Source of the DNA: Pseudomonas fluorescens
GTDB taxonomy: Bacteria > Pseudomonadota > Gammaproteobacteria > Pseudomonadales > Pseudomonadaceae
NCBI RefSeq assembly: GCF_018614775.1
Contig: NZ_JAGGOF010000045.1
Span: 1-64,000 of the forward strand
Direction: 5' to 3'
Length of the DNA: 64,000 nt
Positions within the stretch are counted from its first letter, which is position 1; each line of letters opens with the position of its first letter. Below the pieces are notes generated by a model. That model searched no databases and was not told the DNA's origin. It saw only the letters and a list, made by a program, of their open reading frames with translations. Below are positions 56,058 to 64,000 of this stretch, one piece after another. The position numbers were made by a program, and so were the translations under genes.

Positions 56058-57461
56058 ATGAATGCCCCGATTCCCGCCGAACAAGGTCCTTCGGCTATCC
56101 GTCGCAAAATAGGTTTGTTCCCCGCGATCACGCTCAACATGAGCCAGATGTGCGGCGTCGGTCCGTTCATCACGATCCCGGCGATGATCGTCGCCATGGG
56201 AGGCCCCCAGGCGTATCTGGGCTGGATTCTCGGCGCGTTGCTGGCGCTGTGCGACGGCCTGGTATGGGCTGAACTCGGTGCGTCATTGCCGGGGGCGGGC
56301 GGTACTTACGTGTACCTGCGAGAAGCCTTCGGCAAGCGCACAGGCAAACTGTTTCCGTTTCTGTTCGTGTGGACGGCAATGCTGTTCATCCCGCTGATCA
56401 TGTCCACCGGCATCATCGGGTTCGTCCAATATCTGAGCTGGTTCTGGCCGCAGATGAGCCAGACGGCAGGCAACGTCATTGGCCTGGTATTGATCTGGGC
56501 AATCGTCCTGCTGCTGTGGCGCAAGATCGAGTCGATTGCCCGGCTCAGCATCGTGCTGTGGGTGATCATGCTGGTCAGCATCGGCGCCTTGATCGTGGCC
56601 TCGCTCTCGCACTTTCACGCCGACCTGGCCTTCAGCTTTCCCGAAGGCGCGTTCAACCTGGGCGACAGCAGCTTCTGGTTCGGCATGGCGGGTGGCTTGA
56701 CCATCGGCATCTATGATTACCTGGGCTACAACACCTCGGCGTACCTGGCCGGGGAAGTCGAGCAGCCTGGCCGCGTGATACCGAAATCAATCGTGCTGTC
56801 GATCCTGGGCATCCTGTGCATCTACCTGTTGATGCAAGTGGGCGTACTGGGCGTGGTGGACTGGCACCGCATGCTTGATCCGGACTCGGCCGCGTACAAG
56901 TCGGTGGCCTCGGTGGTGCTGAGCGAAACCTGGGGTGACACAGCGGCGGCGATTGTCACCGTCCTGATACTGATCACCGCGGTGGCGTCGGTGTTCGCCG
57001 GTCTGCTGGGCGGCTCCCGGGTGCCGTTCGAGGCGGCGAATGACAAGGTGTTCTTCGGTGTCTTCAGCAAGACCCACCCCAAGCACCAGTTCCCCACCTA
57101 CGGCATCCTCAGCATGGGCGTGCTGACCTCGGCAGGCTTCATGATCGGTCGCTTGACCGACCTGACCACGCTGATCCAGTTGCTGACCACGGTGATGATC
57201 CTGGTGCAGTCGCTGTCGCAGATCGTGGCGTTGTTCGTGCTGCGCAAAACCAAGCCTCACCTAGCCCGACCTTACAAGATGTGGCTCTACCCGGTACCGG
57301 CGGTGGTCGCCTTGTTGGGCTGGGTCTACATCTACTTTGCATCCAACCACAACGCGCCGGGCGCCTATCCCATTCAATGGTCGCTGGTGTGGGTGATCGT
57401 GGGCGCCGTGGTCTTCCTGTTGTGGGCGCGGATGCAAAAGCTCTGGCCGTTTGAGAAGTGA
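56058..57461 (+). CDS. APC-superfamily permease
   Basis: A 467-residue permease with about 12 helices. The helix 1 motif is ITLNMSQMCGVGPFITIPAMIVAMGGPQAYLGW and helix 6 onwards ITIGIYDYLGYNTSAYLAGEVEQPGRVIPKSI, typical of amino-acid/polyamine transporters. I chose ATG 56058; the frame is open back to 55992. It is first in an operon with a ROK kinase (nine bases downstream) and a SIS enzyme. That company suggests uptake of an amino sugar or a sugar-amine conjugate rather than an ordinary amino acid. Confidence 0.88.
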   Translation: MNAPIPAEQGPSAIRRKIGLFPAITLNMSQMCGVGPFITIPAMIVAMGGPQAYLGWILGALLALCDGLVWAELGASLPGAGGTYVYLREAFGKRTGKLFPFLFVWTAMLFIPLIMSTGIIGFVQYLSWFWPQMSQTAGNVIGLVLIWAIVLLLWRKIESIARLSIVLWVIMLVSIGALIVASLSHFHADLAFSFPEGAFNLGDSSFWFGMAGGLTIGIYDYLGYNTSAYLAGEVEQPGRVIPKSIVLSILGILCIYLLMQVGVLGVVDWHRMLDPDSAAYKSVASVVLSETWGDTAAAIVTVLILITAVASVFAGLLGGSRVPFEAANDKVFFGVFSKTHPKHQFPTYGILSMGVLTSAGFMIGRLTDLTTLIQLLTTVMILVQSLSQIVALFVLRKTKPHLARPYKMWLYPVPAVVALLGWVYIYFASNHNAPGAYPIQWSLVWVIVGAVVFLLWARMQKLWPFEK

Positions 57462-57470
57462 GATTTGTCC

Positions 57471-58478
57471 ATGTACCAGCCGTTTGAATCATCTGGCAGT
57501 CACATACCCCGACACGGGTTGCTGCTGGCTATCGACGTGGGGGGCACCAAGACTCACGTCGCCTGCTACGACATCGCCAGTGGGCAACTGCGCAGCGACA
57601 TCGTCGCGACCCATGCCGAGGGCTTGCAGGGCGTCGCGGCGCTCGAGCGTATCCTGGATGCGGCGCGCGCCTGTGCCGAGGTTTTCCGCGGGGCGCCGTT
57701 GCTGAGCGTCGCCGCCGTATTCCCCGGTGTCATCCAGGGCAACACCTTGCTCATGGCGCCCAATACCCCGGGGCTGGATGGGCTGGACCTGCATGGGCTG
57801 ATCGTTCGTGGGCTCGGATGCCCATCGGTGCTGCTGGACAATGACGTCAAGGCCGGTGCCCTGGCGGAAGCTCGCTGGGGCGCGTTGGTGGGCATCGACG
57901 ACGCCATCTATCTGAACCTGGGCACCGGGTTGTCGGCGGCGGCCATTGTCAATGGACGGTTGCTGCGCGGGCACAACGGTGCGGCCATGGAAATCGGCTA
58001 TCTGTCATCGCCGTTTCTCGACAGCGATGAGCAAGACAGTTGGCGTACCCACGCCGAGGGGGCCGCTCCGCTGGAAGAACTGTTTTCCGGCAATGCACTG
58101 GGTGAGCTTGCTCAGCAAATGCTCGGCGAAGGCCATCAGGCGCTGGATCTTTTTTCCAGCCACGATGCGGCGGTCCGCCGTGCACTGCACGAGCGCATCA
58201 CGGCTTGCGCCGTGCAGGTTGCCAATATCGCCGTGGCTCTGGATGTTGAATGCATCGCCATTGGCGGGGGACTGTTCCGTCAGGCCAGCCTCCTGGAGCC
58301 GATCATCAAGCAGTTGATCGGCCGGATCGTACCTTTTGCGCCGCAGGTGGTGGCCGCGAGGTTTGCCCAGGATGCCCCACTCTGGGGTGCCCTGAGCATG
58401 GCCATGGACGCCGCCAACCTTGACCGGATCGACCTGCGAGCGATCGCTGCCACTGTCGAGCCTGTGGCTGTCCCTTGA
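57471..58478 (+). CDS. ROK-family sugar kinase lacking the zinc motif
   Basis: A 335-residue ROK kinase. The phosphate loop is AIDVGGTKTH (20-29), and the catalytic aspartate is in VLLDNDVKAGALAEARWG. After GAAMEIGYLSS the canonical zinc motif CxCGxxGCxE is replaced by a cysteine-free stretch ending EGAAPLEELFSG. The zinc site of usual ROK kinases is therefore missing. It is between the permease gene (nine bases) and the SIS gene (19 bases). It probably phosphorylates the imported substrate at C6. Confidence 0.88.
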   Translation: MYQPFESSGSHIPRHGLLLAIDVGGTKTHVACYDIASGQLRSDIVATHAEGLQGVAALERILDAARACAEVFRGAPLLSVAAVFPGVIQGNTLLMAPNTPGLDGLDLHGLIVRGLGCPSVLLDNDVKAGALAEARWGALVGIDDAIYLNLGTGLSAAAIVNGRLLRGHNGAAMEIGYLSSPFLDSDEQDSWRTHAEGAAPLEELFSGNALGELAQQMLGEGHQALDLFSSHDAAVRRALHERITACAVQVANIAVALDVECIAIGGGLFRQASLLEPIIKQLIGRIVPFAPQVVAARFAQDAPLWGALSMAMDAANLDRIDLRAIAATVEPVAVP

Positions 58479-58497
58479 GTCACGCCTGGAGAATTTG

Positions 58498-59526
58498 ATG
58501 TCATTGATGCAGATCGAAACCTTGTCCATACCGGACATCTTGCAGCGGATGCTGGCGGATGATCACGCCATCCAGGCGCTCGTGCGGCAAATGGCCGTGG
58601 ACTTGCCGGACCTGATGATCACCGTGGCGCGAGGCAGTTCGGACCATGCCGCGGCTTACTTCGGGCATGCGCTGATGAGCCAGGTGGGCGTGCCCTGTCT
58701 GTCCATCCCGTTGTCGCTGGTGAGCCTGCAGCGCGCGCCGTTACGCCTGAAAAACGCCTGGGTCGCAGCATTCTCGCAATCCGGCAAAAGCCCGGATTTG
58801 ATTGACAGTGTCCAGCACCTCAAGCAGCTGGGCGCGAAGGCGGTGGCTTTCGTCAACACGCCAGCGTCGCCCTTGGCCGCTGTTTGCGACACGCAGATTC
58901 TGCTGCCCGCTGGCCTTGAACAGAGCGTGGCGGCGACGAAAAGCTTCGTCGCCATGCTGATGGCGGGCGTTCAGGTGACGGCGGGCCTGGCGGTGTCCCT
59001 GGGTCTCAATCGCGCCTTGGCGCACGCACTGCCGCAACTGCCGGCCCAGATGCAGGCCGCCGCCGAGCATGACTGGTCCAAGGCGGTCGCCTTGCTGGCA
59101 GGGGCCGACAAAATGCTGGTCATCGGCCGTGGCAGTGCGCTGTCGATCGCCCAGGAGGCCGCGCTCAAACTCAAGGAAACCTCCGGCATCCAGGCGGAAG
59201 CTTTTTCCAGCGCGGAGGTGCGCCACGGGCCGATGGAAATCATCGAGCCGGGTTACCCCGTCCTGGTGTTTGCCCCCAGCGGCCCGGAGCAGGCCGGCAC
59301 GCTGGCGTTCGTCGAAGAGATGCGTCAGCGCGGGGCAAACGTACTGGTGATCGCGCCGGTGGGCACGGCGGGAGCCGATCTGGCGAGTGCCACCACCGGC
59401 CATCCGTTACTGGAGCCGTTCACCATGATCCAGGGGTTCTACCTGATGGCCGCGCAACTGGCTGAAGCCCGGGGCCGTGACCCCGATCAGCCGCGGTTCC
59501 TGAAAAAAGTCACCGAGACTCGGTAA
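58498..59526 (+). CDS. SIS-domain aminosugar deaminase/deglycase (GlmS/NagB-II-like)
   Basis: A 342-residue protein with two SIS domains (about 35-160 and 195-320). Landmarks are ITVARGSSDHAAAYFGH, AFSQSGKSPDLIDSV, VIGRGSALSIAQEAALKLKETSGIQAEAFSSAEVRHGPMEII. It resembles the isomerase half of GlmS and NagB-II glucosamine-6-phosphate deaminases; FrlB-like fructosamine-6-phosphate deglycases share the fold. GGAG precedes ATG 58498. It is last in the permease-kinase operon and would convert the phosphorylated amine to a sugar phosphate. Confidence 0.88.
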   Translation: MSLMQIETLSIPDILQRMLADDHAIQALVRQMAVDLPDLMITVARGSSDHAAAYFGHALMSQVGVPCLSIPLSLVSLQRAPLRLKNAWVAAFSQSGKSPDLIDSVQHLKQLGAKAVAFVNTPASPLAAVCDTQILLPAGLEQSVAATKSFVAMLMAGVQVTAGLAVSLGLNRALAHALPQLPAQMQAAAEHDWSKAVALLAGADKMLVIGRGSALSIAQEAALKLKETSGIQAEAFSSAEVRHGPMEIIEPGYPVLVFAPSGPEQAGTLAFVEEMRQRGANVLVIAPVGTAGADLASATTGHPLLEPFTMIQGFYLMAAQLAEARGRDPDQPRFLKKVTETR

Positions 59527-59621
59527 GGCCGTAATCCGGCCGTTCATCGCTGCTGAAGTGCGCCTCACCCAACGTTGCGATCAAGGAACCATTGTCGTTG
59601 AGCTTCGTGCTCGCCAAGTTA

Positions 59622-60866
59622 TCAGGGTAAGGCAGCAATGGAGTCGGTTTCAATTCGATCAGAACGCCGCATGGTTTCTGGAACACCGACCCATAGCAGC
59701 AAAAACGCCACCCCGGCGACGCCGCTAAGGGTCAGGAATGCCGCATCGTAGCCAGCCAGTCCGACCACATACCCCGCCAGACCGTTGCTCAACGCAGCGC
59801 CCAGGCCAAGCACGGTGGTGAGCGCACCCAGGCTGATATTGAAGTGGCCGGAACCGAGCGTGAGATCCTTGACGATGACCGGGAACAACGCACCGAAAAG
59901 ACCGGCGCCTACGCCGTCGAGCAGTTGTACTGCGACTAGCCAATACGGATCATCCGACAACGTGTAGAGCACACCGCGTATGGGAAGAAACAGAAAGCCT
60001 GCCAATAGCAGGCGCTTTCGGCCCCACTGGTCGGCTTTGGCGCCAGCCAGCAAGGCCATCGGCACCATGACCAGTTGCGCCGCGACGATGCAGGCGGACG
60101 TGAGCGGGGTGGCCATGTGCAAATTGGCCTGGGCGAGCTTCTGGCTGACCAGAGGCAGCATTGCGGCATTCGCCAAATGGAACAAGCCACAGCATATCGC
60201 GAACATCAACAGCGACCGATGGGCCAATAGCACTGAAAACCCAGAGGGCTGGGGCTGGCCGCCGCTGTGGGGGGCGAGACCGCGCGCCAGATCGTGGTCA
60301 ATGGCATCAGCTGAAACGAATCCCACGGCGCATATGCTTGCCAGAGCCATGACCGCCATCAGATAAAACACAGCCACCGGGCCGAACAGATAAGCAACCA
60401 AACCGGCCAGCAAGGCTGCGCAGGCGTTGCCGGCGTGGTTGAAGGTTTCGTTGCGCCCGGTTCGCCGGGTAAATGCTCGTGGGCCGGTCATTCCAAGGGT
60501 AATGGCGGAAATGGCCGGAGCAAAGATCGAGGCCGCCGCGGCACTCAAGGTCTGTGTGAGCGCCACCAGGCTGAATGACGAGACGAAGGGCAGCAGCAGG
60601 CAACTGGCGGTCACCACCAACGCGGCAGCAACAATCAGTGCTCGCTTGCTGCGGCTACTGTCAACCAGTGCTCCGGCGGGCGTTTGAGCAACGAGAGCAG
60701 CGATCCCGGCAAGGGTCATCACCACGCCGATGCTGGCCGGGTCCCAGTGATGCACTGCCAGCAGATAGATCGCCAGGTAGGGCCCGAGGCCGTCGCGCAC
60801 GTCGGCGAGGAAGAAGTTGAGGCTGTCGAGCGACAGATTGATGCGGCGATCCAGGTAGATGCTCAC
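59622..60866 (-). CDS. MFS transporter
   Basis: A 414-residue MFS permease with about 12 helices. The N-terminus LNFFLADVRDGLGPYLAIYLLAVHHWDPASIG and loop AQTPAGALVDSSRSKRALI are typical of the family; the central loop follows LARGLAPHSGGQ. The start is a GTG at 60866 with a weak ribosome site, so it is uncertain. It converges on the SIS gene. There is no operon partner, and the substrate is unknown. Confidence 0.82.
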   Translation of the reverse strand: MSIYLDRRINLSLDSLNFFLADVRDGLGPYLAIYLLAVHHWDPASIGVVMTLAGIAALVAQTPAGALVDSSRSKRALIVAAALVVTASCLLLPFVSSFSLVALTQTLSAAAASIFAPAISAITLGMTGPRAFTRRTGRNETFNHAGNACAALLAGLVAYLFGPVAVFYLMAVMALASICAVGFVSADAIDHDLARGLAPHSGGQPQPSGFSVLLAHRSLLMFAICCGLFHLANAAMLPLVSQKLAQANLHMATPLTSACIVAAQLVMVPMALLAGAKADQWGRKRLLLAGFLFLPIRGVLYTLSDDPYWLVAVQLLDGVGAGLFGALFPVIVKDLTLGSGHFNISLGALTTVLGLGAALSNGLAGYVVGLAGYDAAFLTLSGVAGVAFLLLWVGVPETMRRSDRIETDSIAALP

Positions 60867-61081
60867 GGGGCAGGCTGTTCGATGCTTGAGGTCCGGCGGA
60901 ATGACTCAACCTCGGCCACCCTGATGACCTACGACTTCAATATTAGTTCTGAGATGTGTCGCGACAGAAATTGCGCAGAGCCTGAAGCTACTCCCTGCCG
61001 GCAGGCAGCGTGACAGGGTGGCTTATGTGCGTATTTACCGCAGGGCCACAGCCAACAATTGCAATCAGAAACCCTGCGTCC

Positions 61082-63133
61082 TCAAGTACGAAAATGCCCC
61101 ACTCGTTGCAGTTGGTGGTTGGCCATTTCATAGAGCTGAAGGCTGGCTTGCGATGCGTCCTGCATCCGGTGGGTCAATGTTTCACTGATTGTGCGAATGT
61201 CGCTGACCCGATGGCTGATCTCTTCGACCACTGAGCTTTGTTCCAGGGAGGCGTTGGCGATCTGTTGGTTCATTTGCTCAATCACTTCTATGGCGTCACT
61301 GATGTGCTGCAAGGCCGCGTGGGTTTGTTCGACCTGCGTCACGCTGCCCCGCGCCAGTTCGCGGCTGAGTTGAGTGTTATGCACGACTTCCCGGCTGAGC
61401 TGCTGCAGCGCTTCGATCACCTTGCGGATGTGTTCGACCGAATTCTGGGTATTGCTGGCCAGGTGTCGAACTTCGTCTGCCACCACCGCGAAGCCGCGAC
61501 CTTGTTCACCGGCCCGGGCTGCTTCGATCGCTGCGTTCAAGGCCAGCAGGTTGGTCTGTTGGGCGATGGCGCAGATCACGTCCAGCACCTGGTTGATCTG
61601 TTGGCTGTTGTCAGCGAGTGTCTGCACTTGACCGAGGGTGGTTTCGAGGCTTTGGTCAAGGGTACCGATGCTGGCGACGGCGTTGGCGAACAGCGCGCGC
61701 CCTGATCGGCTTGCGCCTTCGGCGCGGGTTGCCGCATCCGCTGCCTGGTGGGAGTTGCGAGCGACTTCCTGGGCACTGGCGCTCATCTCATGCAGGGCGG
61801 TGGCGGCCAGTTCGACGTCCCGGTACTGCCTGGACATGCCGGTGCTTACTTCCTGGGCCACCTGCGAGGAGGTGTCGGCGGTGTTGCGGGTGTCTTGGGA
61901 CGCTTGCTGGATATCGTGGATGATGGGCTGCAGTTTGGCAAGGAAGCGATTGAAACCGTTGGCCAGCTGGCCCAGCTCATCGCTGCGATCGTCGGGCAGG
62001 CGCCGGGTGAGGTCGCCGTCGCCCTCGACAATGGCATTGAGCATGTCGGCCACGGTTAGCAGCGGCCGGGTCACGCCATAGGCGGTCAGCCAGATGAGTG
62101 ACAACCCGAGGCCACCGGCCAGCAGGCCCAGGCCCAGATTGACCCAGTTGGCGTGTTGCTGTCTGTCATCCAACTGGGCTTGCATCTGCAAGGCCGGTGC
62201 CTGCACCAAGGCTTCGGGAACGCGTATCTGCAACTGCCACGGGGCGCCGGCGGTGACTGTCTGCACGGTCTGGCGCACGTCGACTGAGGTGTCCGATACG
62301 CTGCCGCTGTGGCCGGCAAGCTGCCCCGACGGCGACAGTATGCTGATCTCGCTGTGACCGGGATACAAGTCATCGGCCAGGCTGGTGGCGAGTTTCTGCA
62401 GGGTATCGAGGCTGATGTCCATGCCCACCACGCCGATGGCCTGGCCCTTGTCCATCAGTGGGATCGAGATACTGCTCATGAGGGTTTTCTGGCCCTCGAC
62501 TTCAACCTCGTAGGGTTCTGTCACACACGTGCGCCGCTCCGTCTGCGGGCAGAAGTACCAGGCATTCCCCGGCTCGCTGCCCGGCGGCGCAGTGTTGGCG
62601 ATGATCTGGGCTTCGCTGAGCACGTCCTGGACCAGTTGCCCTGGCTGGCTTTGCGACCAATACAAGGCAAAGCGACCGCTCTCGTTACCCGCCAGGTCCC
62701 GCTGGCCCGAGAAACCGGCATCTTCGCCGGCCAGCGCGTCGGGCAGCAACACGACGTACAGCCCAAGGATCTTCTCGCGCTTGAGCAGGGCCTGGCGGGT
62801 GGTGCCGATCAGCACCTGGCGCAGTTGCGCCGCGGTCAATCGCCCATCCAGGGTCTGGGCGCGCAGTTGAAGAACCTGTTGCGCGAAGCCTTCCCCGTAC
62901 AGCGCTGTTTCATTGAAGAAGCGCTCCACCCGTTGGCCGTGGGCGAGGGCTTGGGCCTGCAAGCGTTCCAGGGCGGATTGGCCGAGAAGCAGACTGCTCT
63001 GCCGTTTCAACAACTTTGCGCCCTGTTGGTTCTGGTACAGGGACGCGCCGGTCAACGCGCCGACGACAGCCAGCAGGGAGAGCCCACTCAGGAGCGTGAT
63101 CCGCCACTGAATAGTGAGACGAGTGAAGAACAT
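61082..63133 (-). CDS. Methyl-accepting chemotaxis protein
   Basis: A 683-residue chemoreceptor. TM1 is residues 12-32; a large periplasmic dCache-like domain follows (about 35-330, with [27 protein letters not shown]). TM2 lies near [24 protein letters not shown], then HAMP ([24 protein letters not shown]) and the signalling tip [36 protein letters not shown] 63133 is preceded by CAGGAAG. It senses an external small molecule, perhaps an amino acid given the cache fold, and reports to CheA. Confidence 0.95.
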   Translation of the reverse strand: MFFTRLTIQWRITLLSGLSLLAVVGALTGASLYQNQQGAKLLKRQSSLLLGQSALERLQAQALAHGQRVERFFNETALYGEGFAQQVLQLRAQTLDGRLTAAQLRQVLIGTTRQALLKREKILGLYVVLLPDALAGEDAGFSGQRDLAGNESGRFALYWSQSQPGQLVQDVLSEAQIIANTAPPGSEPGNAWYFCPQTERRTCVTEPYEVEVEGQKTLMSSISIPLMDKGQAIGVVGMDISLDTLQKLATSLADDLYPGHSEISILSPSGQLAGHSGSVSDTSVDVRQTVQTVTAGAPWQLQIRVPEALVQAPALQMQAQLDDRQQHANWVNLGLGLLAGGLGLSLIWLTAYGVTRPLLTVADMLNAIVEGDGDLTRRLPDDRSDELGQLANGFNRFLAKLQPIIHDIQQASQDTRNTADTSSQVAQEVSTGMSRQYRDVELAATALHEMSASAQEVARNSHQAADAATRAEGASRSGRALFANAVASIGTLDQSLETTLGQVQTLADNSQQINQVLDVICAIAQQTNLLALNAAIEAARAGEQGRGFAVVADEVRHLASNTQNSVEHIRKVIEALQQLSREVVHNTQLSRELARGSVTQVEQTHAALQHISDAIEVIEQMNQQIANASLEQSSVVEEISHRVSDIRTISETLTHRMQDASQASLQLYEMANHQLQRVGHFRT

Positions 63134-63493
63134 GCTGAGACTTCCTGCTGGCGGCTTCAGATCGCGTGCAGCCAGGCCTGGGTTGGCGTTGGGAAGGCAC
63201 GGCACACCTGAATTGTTGTTGGATGACCGGCCCTGGATGCAGGGGCGGGCGAGGCTATCTTGCGCGCGGGAGGGAGTCTCCCGTTAGCCCGAATCGGCAG
63301 CCATTGCCGTGTACCCGACACTGGGTTGCCCCACCGTGGGGCGCGACTTCCAATGCTGCCGATTTGGGATAGCGAACGGTTTTGGCGAGGGCATAGCATC
63401 GGCCTCAGCACCCAACCCACAAGGGTGTGCGGAACGGTGAATCTGGCATGCCCCGGTCCTGCAACAGCGGCCTCATACAATAAGGTTAAAAAA
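63134..63493. other. Gap between the chemoreceptor and the second APC permease
   Basis: About 360 bases between divergent genes. It holds the chemoreceptor promoter (minus) and the permease promoter (plus). A short inverted repeat GGGAG...CTCCC lies near 63269-63284. No gene, tRNA or long repeat is visible. Confidence 0.5.
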
Positions 63494-64000
63494 ATGAGCG
63501 TATCTTTCCCGATCAACAGCTCGACGGAGTTGAAGCGAGGCGCCCTAGGCGTCGGCTTCATCATTTTCTTTGTGGTATCGGCTGCAAGCCCGCTGAGCGT
63601 CATCGCCGGGGGCTTTCCCATCGGCATCATGCTGGGTAACGGTGCCGGCACGCCGGCCTTGTTGATCCTGGCCCTGCTGGTATTGCTGGCGTTCTCGGCG
63701 GGATACACCGCCATGTCCCGGCACATGACCAACGCGGGCGGGTTCTATGCCTTCACTGCCCGAGGGCTGGGCGGCCTGGCTGGCGGCGCGGCGGGGGTGT
63801 TGGCGATGTTCGCCTACAACATCCTTCAGGTCGGCTTGTACGGCATGTTCGGTGGCGTCGTCAGCGGCACGATGGCCAGTGTCTTCAATCTGCAATTGCC
63901 CTGGTGGTGCTATTCGCTCCTGGCGATGGCCAGTGTTGCGATCCTGGGCTATCGCAAGATTGACCTCTCTGCGCGAGTGCTCTCGGTGGTGGTCATTGCC
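63494..64000 (+). CDS. APC-superfamily permease, 5' part (runs off the window)
   Basis: An ATG at 63494 preceded by AAGG opens a frame that continues to the window end (169 codons). The protein begins MSVSFPINSSTELKRGALGVG, then FIIFFVVSAASPLSVIAGGFPIGIML as helix 1 and SRHMTNAGGFYAFTARGLGG, the APC-family loop. It is distinct from the permease at 56058. Start and family are clear; the rest of the gene lies beyond the window. Confidence 0.85.
   Translation, partial: MSVSFPINSSTELKRGALGVGFIIFFVVSAASPLSVIAGGFPIGIMLGNGAGTPALLILALLVLLAFSAGYTAMSRHMTNAGGFYAFTARGLGGLAGGAAGVLAMFAYNILQVGLYGMFGGVVSGTMASVFNLQLPWWCYSLLAMASVAILGYRKIDLSARVLSVVVIA

Overview
The window looks like chromosome of a fluorescent Pseudomonas (P. 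fluorescens complex). It is GC-rich and densely coded with Shine-Dalgarno led genes, and it carries a complete 2,4-diacetylphloroglucinol (DAPG) cluster plus Pseudomonas-style LysR, TetR, MFS, APC and chemotaxis genes. No tRNA, rRNA, CRISPR array, integrase or intact transposase was seen.

Layout. (1) 0-3.2 kb is a decaying patch: a DoxX gene, an hvfB-hvfC pair collapsed by a deletion, half of a Rieske oxygenase, and a Bcr-type exporter with an internal deletion and two homopolymer frameshifts. (2) 3.5-8.3 kb (+) holds two tandem aldo/keto reductases, an exported cupin, an exported carboxymuconolactone-decarboxylase-like protein, a lipoprotein alpha/beta hydrolase and a hydrolase pseudogene. 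(3) 8.3-15.4 kb (-) holds two related SDRs, a LysR gene with an internal amber stop, and paoCBA for a periplasmic molybdenum aldehyde oxidoreductase. (4) 15.8-26.0 kb (-) is a tight four-gene operon: a Clp-like double AAA+ protein, a small radical SAM protein, a 2102-residue Zn-ribbon/pseudokinase/SF1 helicase/nuclease fusion and a coiled-coil protein. It looks like a multi-component conflict or stress system that I cannot match to a named one, and it is the best candidate for something undescribed. (5) 26.2-39.7 kb is a catabolic block: a TauABC-like importer, GMC oxidoreductase, aldehyde dehydrogenase, LysR, M20 amidohydrolase, DUF1028 hydrolase, class III aminotransferase, TetR, flavin monooxygenase and RidA. 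(6) 39.8-44.0 kb has an AraC/MFS divergent pair, a small lipoprotein, a YfcF-type glutathione transferase and TspO. (7) 44.1-53.2 kb is the phl cluster (phlI, E, D, B, C, A; F; G; H). (8) 53.3-64 kb has a quinone oxidoreductase, a MITE-like repeat, an APC permease/ROK kinase/SIS-isomerase operon with a ROK repressor, an MFS transporter, a chemoreceptor and the start of a second APC permease.

How parts work together. In the phl cluster PhlD makes phloroglucinol from malonyl-CoA, PhlACB acetylates it to MAPG and DAPG, PhlE exports, PhlG hydrolyses DAPG, and PhlF and PhlH repress. The PhlF operator sits in the phlA-phlF gap. In the catabolic block, near-identical AT-rich elements upstream of the importer operon and of the dehydrogenase operon suggest a shared regulator. 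The permease, ROK kinase and SIS enzyme would import, phosphorylate and deaminate or deglycate an amino sugar or Amadori compound.
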